Part shown: positions 1-9,719 of the stretch, in pieces
How positions within the stretch are numbered: the stretch's first letter is position 1
Layout of the letters: every line of letters starts with the position of its first letter
From: Salipiger mangrovisoli
Lineage (GTDB): Bacteria > Pseudomonadota > Alphaproteobacteria > Rhodobacterales > Rhodobacteraceae
Assembly (NCBI RefSeq): GCF_015223355.1
Contig: NZ_JADFFK010000007.1
Span: 209,979-273,978 of the forward strand
DNA length: 64,000 bases
Reading direction: 5' to 3'
The notes under the pieces: model-generated
Databases searched by the model: none
What the model was told of the DNA's origin: nothing
The model's input: only the letters and a program-made list of their open reading frames with translations
Program-made: the position numbers and the translations under genes

Positions 1-114
1 TTCAGCGCCGAGGACCTCAAGCGCGAGGGCAAGGCAGGAACCGGCGGCAAGGCCAGCAAGGAAGAGCTTCTGGCGCGCATGAAGGCGCAGAACGAAGCGA
101 AGAAAAAGGACTGA
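1..114 (+). CDS. C-terminal end of an unidentified protein (5' end outside window)
   Basis: The reading frame is open from the first base and ends with TGA at 112-114, leaving 37 C-terminal residues. They are rich in Lys, Glu and Ala and end in a basic tail (KKKD), as seen in many small cytosolic proteins. A strong hairpin terminator follows about 60 bases downstream, consistent with the real end of a transcription unit. Too little remains to name a family and I do not recognise it. Confidence 0.6.
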   Translation, partial: FSAEDLKREGKAGTGGKASKEELLARMKAQNEAKKKD

Positions 115-175
115 GCGCGCCTAAGGCTGGCGACGAATAGGCGTCAGCGGGACGTGCAAGTCTTTGCCAAAAGCA

Positions 176-201
176 AAAGGCGCGGGTTATCCCGCGCCTT
201 T
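176..201. terminator. Bidirectional rho-independent terminator between gene 1 and ilvC
   Basis: A perfect 11-bp inverted repeat (AAAGGCGCGGG / CCCGCGCCTTT) with a TTAT loop lies between two convergent genes. A-rich sequence precedes the stem and T-rich sequence follows it, so it can serve both strands. Confidence 0.85.
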
Positions 202-222
202 CGTCATTTCGGGAAGTCCCGA

Positions 223-1389
<1,167 letters not shown>

Positions 1390-1422
1390 TCATTCTCGCA
1401 ATGAAGAAATAACGGCGAAATC

Positions 1423-1878
1423 ATGCTTGACGACACCGACCGGCGCATCCTGCGCCAGTTCCAGGCCGCGCCCGATCTGCCCGGGGCCGAACTGGCCGAG
1501 CGGGCAGGGGTCACGCCCTCGACGCTGGCGCGGCGGCTTGCTGCCATGCGTGACAAGGGCGTGCTGCGCGGCACGCGCGGGGTGATCCACTGGCCGGCGC
1601 TCGGCTACGAGCTCGAGGTCTCGCTGCGGGTGGCGCTCGACAAGACGGTCTCCAGCGCCTTCGACGAGTTCATCGTGGCGGCGCGGCAGGTGCCCGAGGT
1701 GATCGAGATCCAGACCTTCCTTGGCTCGATCGACGTGCGGCTGGCGGTGATCGCGCGCGATCTGACACATTACCAGCAGCTCTACCGGGGCCGCATCCTG
1801 ACCCTGCCGCATATTTCCGACATCGAGGCGCTGATGCATGTGGCGCTGGTGAAATCCGACGAAACGGTTCCATTGTAA
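1423..1878 (+). CDS. Lrp/AsnC family transcriptional regulator (first of a tandem pair)
   Basis: A 151-residue protein with the usual Lrp layout: an N-terminal helix-turn-helix (about residues 5-60, starting DDTDRRILRQFQ, recognition helix near TPSTLARRL) and a C-terminal RAM/AsnC effector domain (about 65-145, with motifs such as VPEVIEIQTFLGSIDVRL). Lrp proteins sense amino acids and form dimers to octamers on DNA. The start ATG has only a weak ribosome site. Twelve bases separate it from a second Lrp gene of equal length. Its position between ilvC and an aminotransferase suggests control of amino acid genes; the effector is unknown. Confidence 0.88.
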   Translation: MLDDTDRRILRQFQAAPDLPGAELAERAGVTPSTLARRLAAMRDKGVLRGTRGVIHWPALGYELEVSLRVALDKTVSSAFDEFIVAARQVPEVIEIQTFLGSIDVRLAVIARDLTHYQQLYRGRILTLPHISDIEALMHVALVKSDETVPL

Positions 1879-1890
1879 GGAGGGGCCGCT

Positions 1891-2346
1891 GTGATCGATC
1901 TTGATGACACAGACCGCGCGCTGGTGCTGGCGCTGGCCAAGGATGCCGGGGCGAGCGCGGGGTCTCTGGGGCGCGAGCTCGGCCTCTCGCAGCCCGCTTG
2001 CTGGCGGCGCATCCAGCGCCTGCGCGAGGCGGGGGTGTTCCGCAAGCCGCGGCTCGACCTCGACCTCGGGGCGCTGGGATTCGGCGTGACGGTCTTTCTC
2101 GGCGTGAAGCTCGCCACCAAGGGGCGGGTCAGCCTCGAGGATTTCGAGCGCGCTGTTTCGGCAATTCCCGAAGTGCAGATCGTCGAGCACGTGCTGGGCG
2201 CTTTCGACTACCGGCTGCGCGTCGTGGCCCGAGACATTCCTGATTTCGAGCGGGTGCTTCGGCGGCGGATCATGACCCTGCCCGGCGTGGGTCGGGTCGA
2301 AGCGAACGTGGTGCTCACCGAGGAACGGCGGCCCGGCCCGCTCTGA
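1891..2346 (+). CDS. Lrp/AsnC family transcriptional regulator (second of the pair)
   Basis: A 151-residue Lrp-type protein beginning at GTG 1891, chosen because AAGGAGG lies 7 bases upstream. The helix-turn-helix (LGLSQPACWRRIQRL) and RAM domain are intact. It matches the upstream gene in length and domain layout but differs clearly in sequence, so the pair arose by old duplication or shuffling and could form mixed oligomers. It is followed after 86 bases by a class V aminotransferase on the same strand, its most likely target or operon partner. Confidence 0.88.
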   Translation: MIDLDDTDRALVLALAKDAGASAGSLGRELGLSQPACWRRIQRLREAGVFRKPRLDLDLGALGFGVTVFLGVKLATKGRVSLEDFERAVSAIPEVQIVEHVLGAFDYRLRVVARDIPDFERVLRRRIMTLPGVGRVEANVVLTEERRPGPL

Positions 2347-2432
2347 GCCCGCTCCGAGGCCTGCGGCCACCTCAGGTTTTGCCAATTCGCGCGATCCGCG
2401 CTAACCCCGTCGCACCAACAAAGGAGGTAGCC

Positions 2433-3557
2433 ATGGCGCTGCGCAAGGATGTGGACCCGACGGGTCTGGACGAATTCTCGGTGGTCTTCACGGATCGGTC
2501 GCTCAACCACATGTCGGCGGCCTTCCAGGAGGTGATGCGCGACATCTCGGCAGGGCTGCGCGAGGTCTACGGCGCGAGCGGACTCGCCGTGGTGCCGGGG
2601 GGCGGCACCTACGGGATGGAAGCGGTGGCCCGCCAGTTCGGTCGCGGTGCCAAGGCGCTGGTGGTGCGCAATGGCTGGTTCTCCTTCCGTTGGAGCCAGA
2701 TCTTCGAGGCCGGCGGATTCGGCGGCGAGGTTACCGTGATGAAGGCCCGCGCCACCGGCAACGGCGCGCAGGCCCCCTTCGCCCCGGCACCGATCGAGGA
2801 GGTCACCGCCAAGATCCGCGAAGAGCAGCCCGACATCGTCTTTGCGCCGCACGTCGAGACCGCCGCCGGGATCATCCTGCCCGACGACTACATCACCGCG
2901 CTGGCGACCGCCGCGCATGAGGTGGGCGCGCTGATGGTGCTCGACTGCATCGCCTCGGGCTGCATCTGGGTCGACATGAAAGCCACCGGCGTCGACGTGC
3001 TGCTCTCGGCGCCGCAGAAAGGCTGGAGCGCGACTCCCTGCGCGGGGCTGGTGATGATGTCGCAGCGCGCGCTGGAACGTCTGGAAGAGACCACCTCGGA
3101 CAGCTTTGCGCTGGATCTCAAGAAGTGGCATCAGATCACCGCGGCCTATGAAGCGGGCGGCCATGCCTATCACGCCACCATGCCCACCGACGGGCTGCGC
3201 ATGTTCCGCGACGCGATGGCCGAGACCCGCGAGTTCGGCTTTGCCGAGGCCAAGGCGGCGCAGGTCGAGCTGGGCGCCAAAGTGCGCGCGCTGCTGGCGT
3301 CGAAGGGCGTCGTCTCGGTTGCCGCCGAGGGCTTCGGTGCGCCGGGCGTGGTGGTCAGCTACACCTCGGACCCCGAGGTACAATCGGGCCGCGCCTTTGC
3401 CGCCAAGGGCACGCAGATCGCCGCCGGCGTGCCGCTGCAGGTGGACGAGCCCGCCGGCTTCTCGACCTTCCGCCTCGGGCTCTTCGGCCTCGACAAGCTC
3501 AAGGACGTGGATGCCACCGTGGCGCGTCTTGAGACGGTGCTGGCCGAGGTCCTCTGA
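2433..3557 (+). CDS. PLP-dependent class V aminotransferase (alanine/serine-glyoxylate type fold)
   Basis: A 374-residue fold type I aminotransferase. The PLP lysine is K196 in SAPQKGWS; D171 (VLDCIASG) is placed to contact the pyridine nitrogen; the small-residue loop PGGGTYGMEAV is at about 55-65. Relatives transfer amino groups from alanine, serine or aspartate to glyoxylate or act as lyases; the substrate cannot be read here. ATG 2433 is chosen over a possible upstream TTG because AAGGAGG lies 7 bases before it. The two Lrp genes upstream on the same strand suggest amino acid-responsive expression. Confidence 0.88.
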   Translation: MALRKDVDPTGLDEFSVVFTDRSLNHMSAAFQEVMRDISAGLREVYGASGLAVVPGGGTYGMEAVARQFGRGAKALVVRNGWFSFRWSQIFEAGGFGGEVTVMKARATGNGAQAPFAPAPIEEVTAKIREEQPDIVFAPHVETAAGIILPDDYITALATAAHEVGALMVLDCIASGCIWVDMKATGVDVLLSAPQKGWSATPCAGLVMMSQRALERLEETTSDSFALDLKKWHQITAAYEAGGHAYHATMPTDGLRMFRDAMAETREFGFAEAKAAQVELGAKVRALLASKGVVSVAAEGFGAPGVVVSYTSDPEVQSGRAFAAKGTQIAAGVPLQVDEPAGFSTFRLGLFGLDKLKDVDATVARLETVLAEVL

Positions 3558-3897
3558 GCCGGTCTTGAAAATCGGGGCGCGCGGCGGGCAGCGATCCTTG
3601 CCGCGCGTCCTGCCCCTCGGGGCTTGCCGCGCCGGGCTTGCGGCGGCGATCGGTCGCATCTTTGCGGGCACGCATGGGCGGAAAAGGTGGTCTGCCCGGT
3701 GTGGAACCGACGGAAGACAGTTCGGACCGGACAGACCCAAGAGCCGGAGGCGCGGCTGGACCAAGGAGGCCGCGCTTCGGATCGAGTGCGGAGCCCTGGG
3801 GGACGGAAGCTATCCCAGGCTCCGGCCCCAAGCTGCACCGAGATTGTCGCCGAATTGTTGCAGAACGCGATTTATCCGCGCAGATTGCCACGCGGGG
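3558..3897. other. Intergenic stretch without a convincing gene
   Basis: About 340 bases between two convergent genes. Open frames exist but have no ribosome site, start or family feature. An imperfect GC-rich hairpin (GAGCCCTGGG ... CCCAGGCTC, about 3788-3824) may end transcription. I see nothing else. Confidence 0.6.
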
Positions 3898-5619
3898 TCA
3901 GCACAGTCGGGCCATGACCCGCGGATATCGGAAGGCGATCTCCGGCGGCACGGCCTCGGGGCCGAAGCGGCGGCAGACCAAGGCCAGAGGCGCATAGATG
4001 ATGTTCTCTCGGTGGATCTGTTCGGCAAAGAGTCGAGCGGAAACATATTCGATGTGCTGGAGCCTGCTCAGGGCCATGCGGCGCGACATCGCCATGGCGG
4101 CGATGCGGCCGCGCAGCGAGGGGCTGTCGGGGTCGCCGAACACAGGTTCAAAGAACAGCGGTGAGAGAACCGACACGCTGTAGAGCTGGCGTTTGGCGTC
4201 GCCCAGACCCTCCCGGTTGCCCGAGGCGACAAGGACCTGGCACTTGATGGTCAGCGTGTAGAGATGTGATCGCGACCCCGGCTCGACCAGCTCCAGCGCC
4301 TGCTCGATGCAGGGCAGGGCCTCGTCAATGCGCCCCATGAAGGCACGCATCTGGCCGATCAGCGGCAGCGAGGCGCTGACCGAGAGGCTTGAACGGTAGG
4401 CATCTTCGGCAATCCCCATCGCCAGCTTGTCATAGCCGCGATCAAGGAAATGCAGAAGCTTCGCCGCCATGATCGTCAGGTCGGGCTTGGGTTGCACATG
4501 CGGTAGCGCCGAGAGCACCAGCGCCTCGATCGAGTCCTCATCCGCATTGCGGTCGTCCACCCCATCGGCAAAGAGCTTGTGGCCGAGCATGATGTATTTG
4601 GTGTGCAGGTGCGCGGCATGCATGATCCGCAGGCTGGCGTCATCGGGCGCGGCCTCGTGCAGATCGAGGATCCGCCGTTCGGACTGCCGCCATTCCTGCA
4701 GGTACTTGCGATCGTTGGTTTCCGCGCGGGCGGTGAGCTTGGAGAGGCTCTCGGTCGCCGTCGCGGAATCGTCCATCTTCCAGAAGCCGGCGGTATACAT
4801 GGAGACCGGCAGGGGACCATCGGTCTCGGTGGCGCTGGCCTTGGCGCGCCAGGCCTCGTTGAGCAGCCGACGGACAAAGTTGCGCATGGCGGCCCGGTCC
4901 GAGAGCAGCTCGTGGAGATCGTGGTCCAGCGAGACGCGCGCCAGGGAGAGGATGCGCCCGGTATCGAACTGCTTCACCGCGCTCACGCAGTTCACTTCCT
5001 CCGCCTCCGAAAAGAAAGTCAGCTCGATCATCTTGCTGGGCCCCTGGCCAGCGCTGCCGGCGCGCGGGGCGGCATCGGGCATGTAGATCACGCTCTGGCC
5101 GTCGGGGATCTCTTCTTTCACCACTTCGTGCAGGGCGCGGGCAAAGGTCTCGGCGCGCTCGCGCAGGGCTCCGAGCAGGGCAAGCCCGTTTAGCGGACCA
5201 ACCAGCAGGTCGGCACGCGCCGGATCGCGCCGCATCGCGGGAGGACCACCGACCCAGACATAGCCTTCGCCGTAGCGCGTGGCGATGAACCGCGGGCTTC
5301 GCGCATTGTCGGCGAGCTTGCGGCGCAGCCGGTTGATGACGAAATCGATGTTGCGCTCGCTGCGGTCTGATCCCACCTCGGTCAACTCGTCGAGCAGCAT
5401 CTCTCGCGTGGCGATCCGGTCGGGATGACGGGTGAGCAGCGCCAGCACGCGCGCTTCCGACCGGGTGAAACGGACGATCTGTCCGTCACCCGTGTGCGCT
5501 GATCCGAAATCCTCTGCGAAGGTCAGCTGAGTGAATTGTTCGGGGCTGGTAATGAAAGTCTCCGCGATTCTACGAAACTTGGTCCGACATTTCGCCAAAT
5601 TTAACGTTTTCTTATCCAA
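3898..5619 (-). CDS. OmpR-type winged-helix regulator with long helical (TPR-like) C-terminal region
   Basis: A 573-residue protein. Residues 48-124 form a winged helix of the OmpR C-terminal type (TRSEARVLALL, ERNIDFVINRLRRKL, RYGEGYVWVG). There is no receiver domain and no clear transmembrane segment. Residues from about 130 to 573 are helical and TPR-like, resembling HilA/SARP-type regulators. The start is uncertain: the only plausible one is TTG 5619 with a weak ribosome site, and no in-frame ATG precedes the DNA-binding domain. It is divergent from an outer-membrane barrel gene across about 100 bases, so that gene is the likely target. The signal it senses is unknown. Confidence 0.75.
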   Translation of the reverse strand: MDKKTLNLAKCRTKFRRIAETFITSPEQFTQLTFAEDFGSAHTGDGQIVRFTRSEARVLALLTRHPDRIATREMLLDELTEVGSDRSERNIDFVINRLRRKLADNARSPRFIATRYGEGYVWVGGPPAMRRDPARADLLVGPLNGLALLGALRERAETFARALHEVVKEEIPDGQSVIYMPDAAPRAGSAGQGPSKMIELTFFSEAEEVNCVSAVKQFDTGRILSLARVSLDHDLHELLSDRAAMRNFVRRLLNEAWRAKASATETDGPLPVSMYTAGFWKMDDSATATESLSKLTARAETNDRKYLQEWRQSERRILDLHEAAPDDASLRIMHAAHLHTKYIMLGHKLFADGVDDRNADEDSIEALVLSALPHVQPKPDLTIMAAKLLHFLDRGYDKLAMGIAEDAYRSSLSVSASLPLIGQMRAFMGRIDEALPCIEQALELVEPGSRSHLYTLTIKCQVLVASGNREGLGDAKRQLYSVSVLSPLFFEPVFGDPDSPSLRGRIAAMAMSRRMALSRLQHIEYVSARLFAEQIHRENIIYAPLALVCRRFGPEAVPPEIAFRYPRVMARLC

Positions 5620-5725
5620 TCACGGCAAGGTAGCATCACTTTTCATCTTCGCCGAGTGTTCGGAGTGACGTGCCGGTTTCGGGGGAACTGTACCTTTTTA
5701 TTGCCACGGGGGGACACTATTCCGC

Positions 5726-6931
5726 ATGCGACACTCGTTTTTGCCGAAATCGTTAAACAGCTTGCTTTGCGCCCTGCCGCTGGTCGGATTGGTCGCGACC
5801 GCTGTGCAGGCGCAGGCTTTCTTCGCGGATTTCGTGGTGGACCCGGTGACCGGGGTGGACCGGGGATCGACCTCGCAAATTCGCAAGGTGGAGGAATTCA
5901 CCACCGTCGCGACCCTCTCCAACACCGGCTCCACGCCAATTGGCCGCAATGTCGCCTCGCTTGGCGTTTCCATGCCTCTCGGCTCGAAATATGGCAGCCA
6001 GATTGATCTACTTGGGGTGATCGGAGGGCTGGACGTCAACGGCGGGCTGGAATTGCGCGCCGCCGGCGTGGGCTACCGTCTGGGCGTGGCGAGCGGGACG
6101 ACGCTCTATGTCAATTACGACTACGGCGACTACCTTCTCGGCACCGCGGAACTGCTGCCGCTCGATGTGACGGGGGTGCACGAGACACTGGCGCTGGGTG
6201 TCCGGCACGTGTGGCAACTGGGCGAGAGCAAGCTCACCGGGTCGGTCGAGCTGGCGGCGAAACAGCGCAGCGACGAGGTGCTGGGGTTCGAGGTCACCAA
6301 CGAGGACCTGCGCCTGCTCCGGCTCGGTGTGATGCACGAGACGGGTCAGCCCTTCTCCTTGCGCAGTCGGCTTGCGCTGGCCGTGACCAAGGGGTTGCCG
6401 GGGCTCGGAGCCTCGCTTGCGGAGAACCCGCTTCCCAGCGCGCGCGGGGTCACGCCCGATTTTCTGCGCGTCGCCTTCAGCGCCGAGGCCTCGGTGCCGC
6501 TGCGCGCCACCACCTATGTGAATGCCGGGCTGATCGGGCAGGTCACCCGCGACAGCCTGCCGGTCTCCCAGCGCTGCGGCTATGGCACCAACGGCTACTC
6601 GCGCGGCTTCGACCGCAGCTACGTGCTGGCTGACCAGTGTTTCGGCGGGCGGATCGAGCTGGCGCAGGATTTCCAGCCGCCGAGCATGGCTTCGGGTGCC
6701 CTGCGCCGCACCCAGGGGTTTGCCGCGATCGACGGCGGGCGGCTGCGCAACATGGGCAGCGCGCTGTCGGACGGGCGAAGCGACAGCTGGTCCAGCGCCA
6801 ACTGGGGCGTACGCACGCTGCAGGGCAATTTCCTTGGGGAGATTGCGCTGTCGCACATTCTGACCAAGCCCGAGGGACCCGCGCCGCAGGATACGACGCG
6901 GCTCTGGTTCCAGGCGGCCTATCAGTTCTGA
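5726..6931 (+). CDS. Secreted TpsB/ShlB-like outer-membrane beta-barrel protein lacking POTRA domains
   Basis: A 401-residue protein with a signal peptide (hydrophobic stretch about 11-26, cleavage near AQA 29-31) and a C-terminal Phe (LWFQAAYQF) as in outer-membrane barrels. The body alternates polar and hydrophobic residues. SRGF at 292-295 followed by a GRIEL segment resembles the VRGF-type loop 6 signature of two-partner secretion transporters. TpsB proteins normally carry two POTRA domains before the barrel; here the barrel begins right after the signal peptide and no TpsA substrate gene is nearby. It may be a plain porin or a cut-down secretion pore. It is probably controlled by the divergent winged-helix protein. 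Confidence 0.62.
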   Translation: MRHSFLPKSLNSLLCALPLVGLVATAVQAQAFFADFVVDPVTGVDRGSTSQIRKVEEFTTVATLSNTGSTPIGRNVASLGVSMPLGSKYGSQIDLLGVIGGLDVNGGLELRAAGVGYRLGVASGTTLYVNYDYGDYLLGTAELLPLDVTGVHETLALGVRHVWQLGESKLTGSVELAAKQRSDEVLGFEVTNEDLRLLRLGVMHETGQPFSLRSRLALAVTKGLPGLGASLAENPLPSARGVTPDFLRVAFSAEASVPLRATTYVNAGLIGQVTRDSLPVSQRCGYGTNGYSRGFDRSYVLADQCFGGRIELAQDFQPPSMASGALRRTQGFAAIDGGRLRNMGSALSDGRSDSWSSANWGVRTLQGNFLGEIALSHILTKPEGPAPQDTTRLWFQAAYQF

Positions 6932-6943
6932 GGCGCTCGGGGA

Positions 6944-8215
6944 TCAGCCCACCGCGAAGTCGCGGCGGGTTTCGGGCCTGATCTCGATCGAGAATCCGGG
7001 CGCGGAGGGGGCCATGTAGGCGCCGTTCCGGACCACGCAGGGATCGGTGAAATGCCCGTGCAGATGGTCGACGTATTCGGTGCGGCGGTCGTCCTTTTCG
7101 CCACAGATCGCCACGTAGTCGATCATGCTCAGGTGCTGGACGTATTCGCACAGGCCGACGCCGCCCGCGTGCGGCCAGACCGGCAGCCCGGCCTTGGCGG
7201 CCATGAGCTGCACGGCGAAGACCTCGTTGAGCCCGCCGAGGCGGCAGGCGTCGATCTGCACCACGTCGATGGCCCCGGCGGCGATGAACTGCTTGAACAT
7301 CACCCGGTTCTGGCACATTTCGCCGGTCGCCACCTTCACCGGGGCGACGCCCTCGCGGATCGCCTTGTGGCCGAGGATGTCGTCGGGGCTCGTCGGCTCC
7401 TCGATGAACCACGGCTTGGCAAAGGCGAGGCGGTTCACCCAGTCGATGGCCTGCGGTACCTCCCAGACCTGGTTGGCGTCGATCATCAGCGTGACCTCGG
7501 GGCCCAGTTCCTCGCGGAAGATGGTCAGGCGGCGGATGTCATCGTCGAGATCGCGCCCCACCTTCATCTTCACGTGGCTGAAGCCTTGCGCCCCGGCCTC
7601 GCGGCAGAGACGGCGCAGCTTGTCGTCGGGATAGCCCAACCAGCCCGCCGAGGTGGTGTAGCAGGGATAGCCCTCGTCCAGCAGCGTGGCGATGCGGGCG
7701 GGCTTGCCGCGCGCGGCTTCCTGCAGCAGCTCCAGCGCCTGCGCCGGGTCGAGGAAATCGGTCATGTAGCGGTAGTCTGGGATGCGGGCGAGCTCCGCGG
7801 GGCTCATCTCGGCGACGAAGCGCCAGACCGGCAGCCCGGCCTCGCGCGCCATGAGGTCCCAGACCGCGTTGACCAGCGCGCCGGTTGCGAGATGGATGAC
7901 ACCCTTTTCCGGCCCGACCCAGCGCAGCTGGCTGTCGCCGGTGATCGCGCGCCAGAAGGCGCCGGGATCGGCGCGGATGTCGTCGGTGTCGCGGCCGATC
8001 ACCTGTCCCTTCAGCGCCTCTATGGCCGCCACGCAAAGCTCGTTGCCGCGCCCGATGGTGAAGGTCAGCCCGTGGCCCTCGTGCCCGCCGTCCGTCTCCA
8101 AGGTCACGTAGGCGGCCGAATAGACCGGATCGGGGTTCATCGCGTCGGAGCCGTCGAGACCGCCCTCCGAGGGGAAGCGGAGATCCCATGTCCGCAGGCC
8201 GGTGATCCGTGTCAT
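6944..8215 (-). CDS. fucD: L-fuconate dehydratase (enolase superfamily)
   Basis: Dehydrates L-fuconate, or a close acid sugar, to the 2-keto-3-deoxy acid in oxidative deoxysugar breakdown. The 423-residue length is typical. Catalytic residues of the mandelate racemase-like barrel are visible: K216 and K218 (KMK), metal ligands D246, E272 and E299, and general base H349 (PHAGG). The ATG overlaps the stop of the MaoC-type gene by ATGA, so the two are translationally coupled. It is the last gene of a seven-gene sugar operon. The exact substrate could be a stereoisomer. Confidence 0.9.
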   Translation of the reverse strand: MTRITGLRTWDLRFPSEGGLDGSDAMNPDPVYSAAYVTLETDGGHEGHGLTFTIGRGNELCVAAIEALKGQVIGRDTDDIRADPGAFWRAITGDSQLRWVGPEKGVIHLATGALVNAVWDLMAREAGLPVWRFVAEMSPAELARIPDYRYMTDFLDPAQALELLQEAARGKPARIATLLDEGYPCYTTSAGWLGYPDDKLRRLCREAGAQGFSHVKMKVGRDLDDDIRRLTIFREELGPEVTLMIDANQVWEVPQAIDWVNRLAFAKPWFIEEPTSPDDILGHKAIREGVAPVKVATGEMCQNRVMFKQFIAAGAIDVVQIDACRLGGLNEVFAVQLMAAKAGLPVWPHAGGVGLCEYVQHLSMIDYVAICGEKDDRRTEYVDHLHGHFTDPCVVRNGAYMAPSAPGFSIEIRPETRRDFAVG

Positions 8216-8667
8216 GCCGCGGCGACCTCCTTCTTCTGGACCACGTAGATGTGCTCGCAGGCCAGCACCACCTCGTCCTTCTGGTTGAGCACCTGCACGG
8301 TCTCGAAGAGCTTGCCGGACTGCGGCCGCTTGGGGTCGTCCTCCTTGCGGGCGGCGGTGATGCGGGTGCGGATGGTGTCGCCGATGAAGACGGGCCGGAC
8401 GAAGCGCAGCCGGTCGTAGCCGTAGGAGAAGGCGAGCGGATTGATCTCGGTCGCGGTGAGCCCGACGCCGATGGCGAAGATCATCGTGCCATGGGCGATG
8501 CGGCCGCCGAACTCGGACTTGGCCATGAACTCGGCGTCCATGTGATGCGGGAAGAAATCGCCGGTGTGCCCGGCGTGGACCACGAAATCGGTCTCGGTGA
8601 TCGTGCGACCGTAGGTCTCGCGGGTCTCGCCGATCTCGATCTCTTCCAGGTAGCGGGGGCGTTCCAT
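8212..8667 (-). CDS. MaoC-family (hot-dog fold) hydratase/dehydratase
   Basis: A 151-residue single hot-dog protein of the R-specific enoyl-CoA hydratase type. The family motif appears as DFFPHHMDAEFMAKSEFGG near residues 38-56, where D and H are the usual catalytic pair, followed by RIAHGTMI. Relatives hydrate CoA thioesters such as crotonyl-CoA or mesaconyl-CoA. ATG 8667 has AGGAG upstream. It overlaps the genes on both sides by 1 and 4 bases, placing it firmly in the sugar operon, where a CoA-thioester enzyme is unexpected. A CoA-transferase gene with the same promoter motif lies about 9 kb away. Confidence 0.85.
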   Translation of the reverse strand: MERPRYLEEIEIGETRETYGRTITETDFVVHAGHTGDFFPHHMDAEFMAKSEFGGRIAHGTMIFAIGVGLTATEINPLAFSYGYDRLRFVRPVFIGDTIRTRITAARKEDDPKRPQSGKLFETVQVLNQKDEVVLACEHIYVVQKKEVAAA

Positions 8668-9710
8668 CACGGGGTCTCCTGAATGGGGGTCAGCGGCGCG
8701 GCAGAGGCGGCATAGCAGGCCTCGACCAGCGCCATGGTGCGCCAGCCGTCGGAGGCGGGGGCGATCAGCGCCTCTTCGCCCGCGGCGGCGCGTTGCAGGT
8801 TGTGCATGCGGGCGGTGAAGCTCTCGGTGAACCACGAGCCGGTGAGCGGCACGTTGCGCCAGCCCGTGCCGTCGTTGATCTCCAGCACGTCGGGCTCGCC
8901 CTTGGGGTAGTCGAGGTTGACGCCCAGCTTCATGTAGGTCGCACCTTTCGTGCCAGCGACGCGCAGCTCGCAGGCCTGGTGCGGACGGCCGAAATCCCAG
9001 TCGTGGTTGACCGACAGCAGGCAGCGCAGATCTGGGCCATAGTCGAGGATCGCCGCAGTGCGGGTCTGGGCGACGGCATGGCTCGGGTGGCCCAGCGTGC
9101 GGGCCGAGACCCCTTTGGGGTCGCCGACGAGGTGGCGGATGAGGTCGAGGTAGTGGATCGAATGCATGGCGATCTCGATCCGGGGCAGCCCTTCGAGAAA
9201 GGTCCAGAGGCCCCACGGGGTTGCGAGAACGCCGTGCATCTCGATATCGACCACCTGACCCAGCAGGCCGCGGTCGATGGCGTCTTTCAGCGCCACCGCC
9301 ATGGGGGCAAAGCGCAGCTGGAAATTCATCGCCGCCAGCAGCTTTCGCTCGAGACAGATCCTGAGGATCCCGCTCGCGCCCTCCAGCGTGCTGCCCATGG
9401 GTTTCTGGATGAGCACCGGCGCGCCCTCGGGCAGCCGTTCGAGGATCCCCGCATGGGCGTCGGGCGGGGTGGCGAGGTCGAAGACCGCGCCCGGCACCGC
9501 CAGCGCCTCGGCCGCCGTCAGCGCCCGCGTGCCGTGTTCGGCCGCCAGCGCCTCGGCCTTGGCATGGTCGGGGTCGGTGATCCCCGCCACCTCGTAGCCG
9601 CCCGCCGCCCAGGCGGGCAGGTGGGCATCGCGCACGATCGAGCCCGCCCCGAAAATGACGATCGGGCGGCGGGTGGCCGGCGGGGTCCACTCCTGTTTGA
9701 GCGTGTCCAT
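8667..9710 (-). CDS. Gfo/Idh/MocA family NAD(P)-dependent oxidoreductase
   Basis: A 347-residue protein with an N-terminal Rossmann fold (VIFGAGSIVRDAHLPAW, about residues 18-34) and the family signature QKPMG near residue 100 (usually EKP), followed by the alpha/beta C-terminal domain. Family members oxidise or reduce sugars, inositols and their lactones. QKP in place of EKP keeps the lysine. It ends within the start codon of the MaoC gene and begins 9 bases after the ATPase gene. A likely role is oxidation of the imported sugar; substrate unknown. Confidence 0.87.
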   Translation of the reverse strand: MDTLKQEWTPPATRRPIVIFGAGSIVRDAHLPAWAAGGYEVAGITDPDHAKAEALAAEHGTRALTAAEALAVPGAVFDLATPPDAHAGILERLPEGAPVLIQKPMGSTLEGASGILRICLERKLLAAMNFQLRFAPMAVALKDAIDRGLLGQVVDIEMHGVLATPWGLWTFLEGLPRIEIAMHSIHYLDLIRHLVGDPKGVSARTLGHPSHAVAQTRTAAILDYGPDLRCLLSVNHDWDFGRPHQACELRVAGTKGATYMKLGVNLDYPKGEPDVLEINDGTGWRNVPLTGSWFTESFTARMHNLQRAAAGEEALIAPASDGWRTMALVEACYAASAAPLTPIQETP

Positions 9711-9719
9711 GGCGCCTCC

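Noticed and set aside
3624..3917. Possible gene in the 3558-3897 gap
   Set aside because: The open frames there lack ribosome sites and motifs and run into the convergent gene.
8212..9690. A 492-codon minus frame covering the MaoC-type gene and reading on upstream
   Set aside because: Only its last 151 codons match a protein family. The upstream part lies over the Gfo/Idh gene in another frame and is biased in composition.
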